Source of the DNA: VXOZ01 sp965220045
GTDB taxonomy: Bacteria; Chloroflexota; UBA11872; VXOZ01
DNA: 64,000 nucleotides
Direction: 5' to 3'
Assembly (NCBI GenBank): GCA_965220045.1
Contig: OZ244803.1
Coordinates: 682,001-746,000 of the forward strand
The notes under the pieces are model-generated. The model was not told where the DNA came from. It searched no databases and worked only from the letters and a program-made list of their open reading frames with translations. The stretch's first letter is position 1; each line of letters begins with the position of its first letter. Position numbers and translations under genes: made by a program. Shown here in pieces: positions 59,061 through 64,000 of the stretch.

Positions 59061-60098
59061 GTGACGCCTGAATGGCCCAGTTCTTTTCCCGATCCCTCGC
59101 TCGTGCCCCGGTTGCAGCAGTTGGTCTGGGGTAAGGCCACCACGCAGTGTATGTTTGTTGCCGCAAAGCTGGGAATTGCCGACCTGCTGGCACACGGCCC
59201 ACAATCCGTGGATGAACTGGCGGCTGAGACCGAGACAAATGCTGAGGCGCTGTACCGGGTCTTGCGGCTCTTGGCGAGCCTGGATGTGTTTGTGGAGTTG
59301 GAACCGCGCCAGTTTGCGCTCACGCCGATGGCCGAGCTGCTGCAGGCCGATGCGCCGTGTTCCTTCCGTGACTATGCCATCGTGCACGGCAGCGAGTGGT
59401 ACAACCGGGCGTGGGCGCACCTGCTCTACAGCGTCGAAAAGAACGAGCCGGCATTCGATCTGGCCTGTGGGCTCTCGCTGTTTGATTTCATGGAACAGAA
59501 TCCAGATGCGGCAACCGACTTCAATAACTCGATGACAGCTCTTTCGCGTTTTGAGGCCGCCGGTGTCTGCGCTGCCTACGACTTTTCGGGTGGCAGTACC
59601 GTGGTGGACGTGGGGGGTGGACACGGCCGCTTGCTGACTGAAGTGCTCGCGGCCTATCCCGCACTCAACGGCATACTCTATGACCGGCCAAACGTGGTCG
59701 ACATGGCGAGGCCGGGGCTGCAGTCTTCCGAGTTCAGCACGCGCTGCCAGGTCGTAGGAGGTGACTTCTTTACGAACGTACCCACGGGCGGCGATGTCTA
59801 CCTGCTCAAGCACATCGTCCACGACTGGGACGACGAGCGTTCTGTGGTGATTCTGCGCAACTGCCGAGAGGCGATGAATGACGGTGGTAGAGTGTTGGTA
59901 GTCGAAGGGGTGATGCCGCCCGGCAACGAGCCGTCGAACAGCAAGCTCTGGGACGTGGTGATGCTTGCGCTGACTTCCGGCGGGCGTGAACGCACGAAGG
60001 AAGAGTACGCGGAACTTTATGCCCAAGCCGGTCTCACCCTAACGCGCGTTGTTCCCACCCATGCCGTGGTGAGCATTGTCGAGGGCACGGCAGCTTAG
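59061..60098 (+). CDS. SAM-dependent O-methyltransferase (acetylserotonin/hydroxyneurosporene type)
   Basis: This 345-residue family 2 O-methyltransferase has an N-terminal winged-helix dimerisation domain (AAKLGIADLLAHGPQSVDELA, then ALYRVLRLLASLDVF) and a Rossmann domain with the SAM motif VVDVGGGHGRLL. It also has GDFFTNVPTGGDVYLLKHIVHDWDDE, holding the catalytic His of the H-x-W motif. The GTG at 59061 follows AGGAGAAGGCC, a good ribosome-binding sequence. Such enzymes methylate hydroxyl groups of phenolics or polyketide-like metabolites, but no biosynthetic cluster is near. It is a single gene. Confidence 0.93.
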   Translation: MTPEWPSSFPDPSLVPRLQQLVWGKATTQCMFVAAKLGIADLLAHGPQSVDELAAETETNAEALYRVLRLLASLDVFVELEPRQFALTPMAELLQADAPCSFRDYAIVHGSEWYNRAWAHLLYSVEKNEPAFDLACGLSLFDFMEQNPDAATDFNNSMTALSRFEAAGVCAAYDFSGGSTVVDVGGGHGRLLTEVLAAYPALNGILYDRPNVVDMARPGLQSSEFSTRCQVVGGDFFTNVPTGGDVYLLKHIVHDWDDERSVVILRNCREAMNDGGRVLVVEGVMPPGNEPSNSKLWDVVMLALTSGGRERTKEEYAELYAQAGLTLTRVVPTHAVVSIVEGTAA

Positions 60099-60145
60099 CC
60101 GAGAACCAGAGCAGACGCTGTGGTGATTCCCGGCATGCTTCACGC

Positions 60146-60174
60146 TTGTCTGGTTGCAAGTCAATTGATATGAT
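60146..60174 (+). promoter_or_regulatory. Possible promoter of the fifth solute-binding lipoprotein gene
   Basis: TTGTCT (60146-60151) and TATGAT (60169-60174) are spaced by 17 bases, about 150 bases before the GTG at 60327. The -35 matches consensus at four of six positions. Confidence 0.35.
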
Positions 60175-60326
60175 GCAATTCTAGCGGAAAGCACAGTGAA
60201 GGAGGGAGGGAATACCCGATAATTGGCGAGCGCCTTTCTCGACCGACCCTCATCTATGCAGCAGAGAGGTAGGCGCAGCCGCATTGATGAGGAGAGATGT
60301 AAGAGTTCAGTTTAGAGGAGAGCACA

Positions 60327-61733
60327 GTGGCTACAGTGATGGATGGGAACATGACTCGGAGGCGCATGCTTGGCATGGGCGCCGGAATCCTAGGTGGCGG
60401 AAGCCTGCTGGCGGCGTGCGGCCAGGTAGCCGCGCCGGCCGCGGAAGAAGCGCCGGAGATGGAAGAGAAGGAAGCCGAGGCCGAAGCGCCCAAGATGGAG
60501 ACCGTGCAGGTTGACTTCTGGTCGCTCAACGGATTCTGGGCGTCATTCACCGAGGGTGTGGGACTGGAACTCCGCGACGAGTTTAACTCGATGCAGGATG
60601 CTATCCACATCAACACCATGCCCACGCCGTGGAGCGAGACGTTTGAGAAGCTGCCCGCGGCGGTGGCGGCCGATGCCGCGCCCGATATGTCGTTCGCGCC
60701 GCGATTCACCATTAAGACCCTGGCCCACGGTGGCCTGGCATCGGAGATGACCGATAAGGTCAAGGCCTCTGCCACCATCGATACCAGCGATATGTGGGAA
60801 GAGATCTTGAATGACGCCGTGTGGCAGGGGCGCCAGTTTGGCATGCCCTTTACCCCCGATGCGCGCACGCTCTTCATTGGACACGAAAATCTGATCGAGG
60901 CCGGTCTGGACCCGGAGAGCCCGCCCGCTACGTGGGACGACCTGTACTCAGCCATCGGCAGGCTGGTGAAGAAAGACGGCGCGAAACTCTCCCAGCTTGG
61001 CTACGTCCCGCACTGGGGCCCCGGCAGCATCTTCGCGTGCTGGATGGTAGCCGTCTGGCAGTTGGGCGGCGCCATCATCAGTGCGGACGACAGCACCTCG
61101 ACGCTCGACAATGAGACAACGGTGGCCGCGTTCGAGCACATGCTCCGTATCTATGATTTGCAGGATGGCTTCCTGGCGGCGGACGAGTTCCGGGGCGACG
61201 TCGACCCGCGGATAGTCTTCACAGACCGCGGCGCCAGCATGATCTATACGATCTATGACACGCCGCACCAGCCCAACTACAAGGCTGGTTTCGACAAACT
61301 CGACTACAGCGCGACTGGGGTGCCCCTGCCGCCGGGCGGCAATACCGTGACGTACAGCGGCTGTGGCGATAACATCATCCCCAACGGCTCCAAAAATCCG
61401 GAGCAGGCCTTCACGTTCATCGAGTGGCTCTTCGAGGCGCCGCAAGACCTCCGCCACGCGTTGGGAAAGAGCCGCATACCCATGCGTAAATCCGTTGCCA
61501 ACAGCGAGGACTTCATCCAGGGCGACGCCCTGCGCAGGGAGGCCGTAGACTCGATGGCGGTGGCCGGCTTTGTGGTCGGCGCGCCGGGCGGCATCGGCTT
61601 GATCGGCATCCACAACAGGATGGCACAGAGCATCTTCAAGAAGGAAGTAACCATCCAGGAGGCCCTGAAAGAGGGCGACCAGTTGGCCCAGGAAGTGCTG
61701 AACGAAGCGCTGGCAAACTCAGTGCTTGAATAG
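60327..61733 (+). CDS. ABC-type solute-binding lipoprotein (family 1)
   Basis: This 468-residue lipoprotein has a Tat signal (NMTRRRMLGMGAG) and lipobox LLAAC (Cys31), then a Glu/Ala-rich acidic linker (AEEAPEMEEKEAEAEAPK). The binding domain has VQVDFWSLNGFWASFTEG, DMSFAPRFTIKTL, GRQFGMPFTPDARTLFIGHENL, ATWDDLYSAIGRLV and YVPHWGPGSIFACW. The start is a GTG with GAGGAG 6 bases upstream. It is alone, with a hairpin after the stop. The Glu-rich linker is like that of the SBP at 29426, which suggests related lipoproteins for different sugars. Confidence 0.93.
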   Translation: MATVMDGNMTRRRMLGMGAGILGGGSLLAACGQVAAPAAEEAPEMEEKEAEAEAPKMETVQVDFWSLNGFWASFTEGVGLELRDEFNSMQDAIHINTMPTPWSETFEKLPAAVAADAAPDMSFAPRFTIKTLAHGGLASEMTDKVKASATIDTSDMWEEILNDAVWQGRQFGMPFTPDARTLFIGHENLIEAGLDPESPPATWDDLYSAIGRLVKKDGAKLSQLGYVPHWGPGSIFACWMVAVWQLGGAIISADDSTSTLDNETTVAAFEHMLRIYDLQDGFLAADEFRGDVDPRIVFTDRGASMIYTIYDTPHQPNYKAGFDKLDYSATGVPLPPGGNTVTYSGCGDNIIPNGSKNPEQAFTFIEWLFEAPQDLRHALGKSRIPMRKSVANSEDFIQGDALRREAVDSMAVAGFVVGAPGGIGLIGIHNRMAQSIFKKEVTIQEALKEGDQLAQEVLNEALANSVLE

Positions 61734-61776
61734 CGATTGTACGCTAGGCGAGAGTCGCCTTGGCTTGTGACGGATT

Positions 61777-61817
61777 TGAACCGCCTCTCATGCGGATAAC
61801 GCACGAGAGGCGGTTCA
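61777..61817 (+). terminator. Hairpin after the fifth solute-binding protein gene
   Basis: A perfect 13-bp stem TGAACCGCCTCTC/GAGAGGCGGTTCA encloses a 15-base loop that can itself pair (TGCG/CGCA). No long T-run follows, so termination may be weaker than at 29235 or 35351. Confidence 0.65.
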
Positions 61818-61903
61818 GCATTGTGTGCCGTCACATTGCGCCCAGGTAGCGGCTTGCGTATCATCGACCCAGAAACTACCAATGAATCAAAGGAGTGAAG
61901 CCG

Positions 61904-62941
61904 GTGCGAATTCTGCTCTCGGGCGCTTCGGGACGTGTGGGTACGAACCTTACGAAAGAGCTACTTGCGCGGGGACATCAGGTGCGGGGCATGGTCTTTC
62001 CGGGAGACCCCAAAGCGGATAAACTGGACGCCTTTGACATTGAAATTGCCAATGTCGGGCTGGACGACACCGAGGGCATTGCCAAGGCGGCCCAGGGAGT
62101 TGACGCCGTGGTCCATACGGCTTGCGTGATGTCGCGACCGCCGACCATGGAGAAGTTTACGTATTACGACATCAACACCACCGGTACCATGCGCTTGCTG
62201 CAAGCGGTGGCTGAGCAGGGCGACAAGCTGCACCGCTTTGTTCACATCAGCAGCGATACGGTGTACCCCATGCCGTCGTTGCTCTATGCGCCGGTGGATG
62301 AGCAACACCCGCGCCTGCCGATCAAAGAATACGGCATGATCAAGGTGCTGAACGAGGAATTGGTGGAGCACTATCGTCGCGAGTATGGGTTGAAGACGAC
62401 GATCATTCGGCCTGGCGCTATCCTAGCCGGGGAGGAGATATTCAACGGCTGGACCGCAGGTATCGCTGCGCAGCAATATCGTGAAGCTAGTGTAGCCCAG
62501 CGCGGCCCGCTGTGGCATCCAGAGATGGCAGAGAACGTCGCCAAGTTGGACGAGGCGGTAAAGCATCGGACCGATGACCCGAGCAAGCTGCTCGTCAACT
62601 ATCACGATCGAAACGGCAATCCCTGGTTGTGGCAGCGCACCGACGCCCGCGACGTGGTGCACGGCATCGTGCAGGCGCTGGAAGAGGACGGCGCAGTCGG
62701 AGAAACGCTGAACATGCACGGTCCCTATGCGATTCCGTTCAGCGAGGGCACAGTAGTGCTCAGCGATCTGCTGGGTCTGCCGGTGCTCGATTGGGAAGCG
62801 CCGGCCTGCTGGCAGTATTGGGCGGACAATAGTAAGGCGAAGTCTCTGGTCAAGTATGCCCCGCAGCAGGACTTCCACCGCATGATCGCCGACGCCGTGG
62901 CGCTGCGGGAAGGCAAGGAAACGACGGTCATTCCGGCGTGA
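61904..62941 (+). CDS. NAD-dependent epimerase/dehydratase (extended SDR)
   Basis: This 345-residue extended SDR has VRILLSGASGRVGTNLTKELL (GxxGxxG), then VDAVVHTACVMSRPP, the catalytic Ser-containing VHISSDTVYPM, and EYGMIKVLNEELV, with the Tyr-x-x-x-Lys pair. It resembles UDP-glucose 4-epimerase-like enzymes but is not one of the well-known subfamilies. The GTG at 61904 was chosen because AAGGAG lies 8 bases upstream; the GTG at 61895 overlaps that motif. It follows an SBP gene after a hairpin, with no clear shared transcript. Confidence 0.9.
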   Translation: MRILLSGASGRVGTNLTKELLARGHQVRGMVFPGDPKADKLDAFDIEIANVGLDDTEGIAKAAQGVDAVVHTACVMSRPPTMEKFTYYDINTTGTMRLLQAVAEQGDKLHRFVHISSDTVYPMPSLLYAPVDEQHPRLPIKEYGMIKVLNEELVEHYRREYGLKTTIIRPGAILAGEEIFNGWTAGIAAQQYREASVAQRGPLWHPEMAENVAKLDEAVKHRTDDPSKLLVNYHDRNGNPWLWQRTDARDVVHGIVQALEEDGAVGETLNMHGPYAIPFSEGTVVLSDLLGLPVLDWEAPACWQYWADNSKAKSLVKYAPQQDFHRMIADAVALREGKETTVIPA

Positions 62942-63321
62942 ACGGGATTTGATCGACCGTATCAAATCTGGGCTTGTCCCAGGCGGGGAACACGCACCCG
63001 CGCAACGCTGTGATCGCCGGAGTGCCAGCACGAGTCCCGGGAATGGGGTTGTTGCCACGCATCCGGTAGCGCAGGCCCTTCGACAAGCTCAGGACAGGCA
63101 AGGGCTTCCCGCAGCACTAAGCACGAACGGAATTCCGCCTATCCCGTTCACCCTGAGCCTGTCGAGGGGCAAGTCAACACTGAGCAGTGCATTTGTGAGA
63201 TGAGTTCTAGTCCGGCTACGCTTCAATGCGAAGATGTTGAGTCGCTAGAGTGCGGGGAGTCTAGAATTCTCCCACCTGAGCAGATCCCGATGCATGAGTT
63301 CGAGTCGGCCGCTGACTAGAA
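62942..63321. other. Intergenic region with dispersed repeats, no gene
   Basis: Apart from the repeats at 63077-63170, no gene or signal is recognised in this 380-base gap. The fragment TAGAGTGCGGGGAGTCTAGAATTC near 63246-63268 resembles part of the 38244-38319 element. Confidence 0.55.
63077..63170. repeat. Dispersed CTTCGACAAGCTCAGGACAGG repeat
   Basis: CCCTTCGACAAGCTCAGGACAGG (from 63077), then GCACGAACGG (63121-63130), then CCCGTTCACCCTGAGCCTGTCGAGGG (63143-63168). It is of the same family as 33488-33640 and 56835-56890, here in two head-to-head parts. Confidence 0.8.
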
Positions 63322-64000
63322 CTATCTAGGCTTCACTGAGAAAGTCCCATTCGCGCTCACTTTAAGCAGACACGGTCCTTTGGGAAACCTTACTATAGTA
63401 CTTCCAGAGACGCTCCCGATCTCATTCGCTATCAACTCACGTCCCCCCGCGCACACTGCGACAATGGCAAAATGCCCGTCCCCGGTATGCGATACTTCCC
63501 ACGCTCTCGTCGATGGTGGCATAAATAGCCCGCTCACATCATCCCCGAATCCAGTCATCCCATCTTCTGCAACCCACTCTTGATGATGTATTGGCTCAAT
63601 CGTAATTTCCCACATCCCGCCAGCATCAATGTCAAAGAAGTACTCCCCGGATGGCAGCCAGTTCCGGCCTATATATCTGCCGATTACATTCGCCAGAAGT
63701 ACTCTTTCCTCTCCTCTGTAAGCAACTAAAGCGAAATGACCGTCTGCAGCATGGCGGATCGTTAGAATGGCAACATTGTAAGGTATCGATATAGCATTGG
63801 TGGCTGTATCCCCGAAGCCAGATATGTAGATGGGTTCTGGTTCTGGTGTTGGGCTTGGAAGCGGCGTTGGAGGAATCCTTGTGGGGGAATCTTGTACACG
63901 GGGTTGGCGCGCAACTGTTGATTGCGACGTGCTGGCTTTGTTGGAAGTGACAGTTGATGTAGTCGATGTAGTTCCTGGGTCGATGATTGCGCCAATAACC
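63322..64000 (-). CDS. Secreted-type protein with two tandem repeats, 5' end missing
   Basis: An open frame of 226 codons runs from the window edge to TAG 63322-63324 with no start, so the N-terminus lies outside. A Ser/Thr-rich stretch (TSTTSTVTSNKASTSQSTV) and a Pro-rich linker (PPTPLPSPTPEPEP) precede two similar beta-rich repeats of about 75 residues. Repeat 1 has SGFGDTATNAISIPYNV, RHAADGHFALVAY, RVLLANVIGRYIG and GGMWEITIEP. Repeat 2 has TGFGDDVSGLFMPPSTR, SHTGDGHFAIVAV, RELIANEIGSVSG and ANGTFSVKPR. From memory, the pattern resembles a domain found in many exported bacterial proteins. I infer a surface or secreted protein. Confidence 0.75.
   Translation of the reverse strand, partial: VIGAIIDPGTTSTTSTVTSNKASTSQSTVARQPRVQDSPTRIPPTPLPSPTPEPEPIYISGFGDTATNAISIPYNVAILTIRHAADGHFALVAYRGEERVLLANVIGRYIGRNWLPSGEYFFDIDAGGMWEITIEPIHHQEWVAEDGMTGFGDDVSGLFMPPSTRAWEVSHTGDGHFAIVAVCAGGRELIANEIGSVSGSTIVRFPKGPCLLKVSANGTFSVKPR

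Noticed and set aside
63615..63995. Short ORFs at 63322-63615 and 63762-63995 as separate genes
   Set aside because: One continuous frame from the edge to 63322 explains both; the ORF at 63762-63995 is out of that frame and the 63615 start is internal.

Overview
The window looks like a 64-kb piece of a chromosome from a high-GC, free-living or host-associated bacterium, most likely Chloroflexota. That placement is an inference from gene content: many Tat-type lipoprotein solute-binding proteins, paired Gfo/Idh/MocA oxidoreductases, enolase-superfamily enzymes, CocE-type hydrolases, and many dispersed palindromic repeats between genes. No phylogeny could be run. I see no rRNA, CRISPR array, prophage or intact transposon.

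Layout. 1-12.4 kb: start of a DegT-like aminotransferase, alaS, an AbrB-type antitoxin beside a dead PIN toxin, a CocE hydrolase, a GT2 glycosyltransferase, two tandem solute-binding lipoproteins, a thioesterase coupled to a 54-residue membrane protein, and mnmA. 12.6-19 kb: a 1029-residue glycosidase/O-antigen-ligase-like fusion, a YjbQ protein and a large membrane protein. 19.3-22.7 kb: an aromatic amino acid operon (DAHP synthase, AhpD-like protein, EPSP synthase). It sits behind a promoter, a 19-residue leader peptide with three consecutive Tyr codons, and an intrinsic terminator, which together form a classic attenuation arrangement. 22.7-28.9 kb: a lectin-like lipoprotein, a Gfo/Idh/MocA plus enolase-superfamily pair, a degenerate CinA-like protein, a PchB-like chorismate mutase relative, and gmd. 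29-36.4 kb: rpsU, then two solute-binding lipoproteins, each followed by a strong hairpin, with two Gfo/Idh/MocA enzymes between them, and an NHL propeller protein. 36.7-47 kb: dinB, tRNA-Arg(UCU), two paralogous P450s flanking a LysE exporter, an SDR, a small protein plus retropepsin pair, a LarA-like protein and dnaX. 47-49.6 kb: SRP RNA, an A-type Fe-S carrier and a roughly 200-bp tandem repeat array. 49.6-64 kb: dnaE overlapping an LCP protein, an SDR, an Eis-like acetyltransferase, a gamma-glutamyltransferase-like enzyme, an O-methyltransferase, a fifth solute-binding protein, an epimerase, and the 3' part of a secreted two-repeat protein running off the edge.

Functional picture. Housekeeping genes (alaS, mnmA, rpsU, dnaX, dnaE, dinB, SRP RNA, tRNA) are interspersed with genes for scavenging and modifying sugars, peptides and small organics. 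None of the five solute-binding lipoproteins has an ABC permease or ATPase gene in the window. The best candidates for new biology are the Tyr-rich attenuator in front of the aro operon, the glycosidase/O-antigen-ligase fusion, the 200-bp repeat array upstream of dnaE, and several coupled small-gene pairs.
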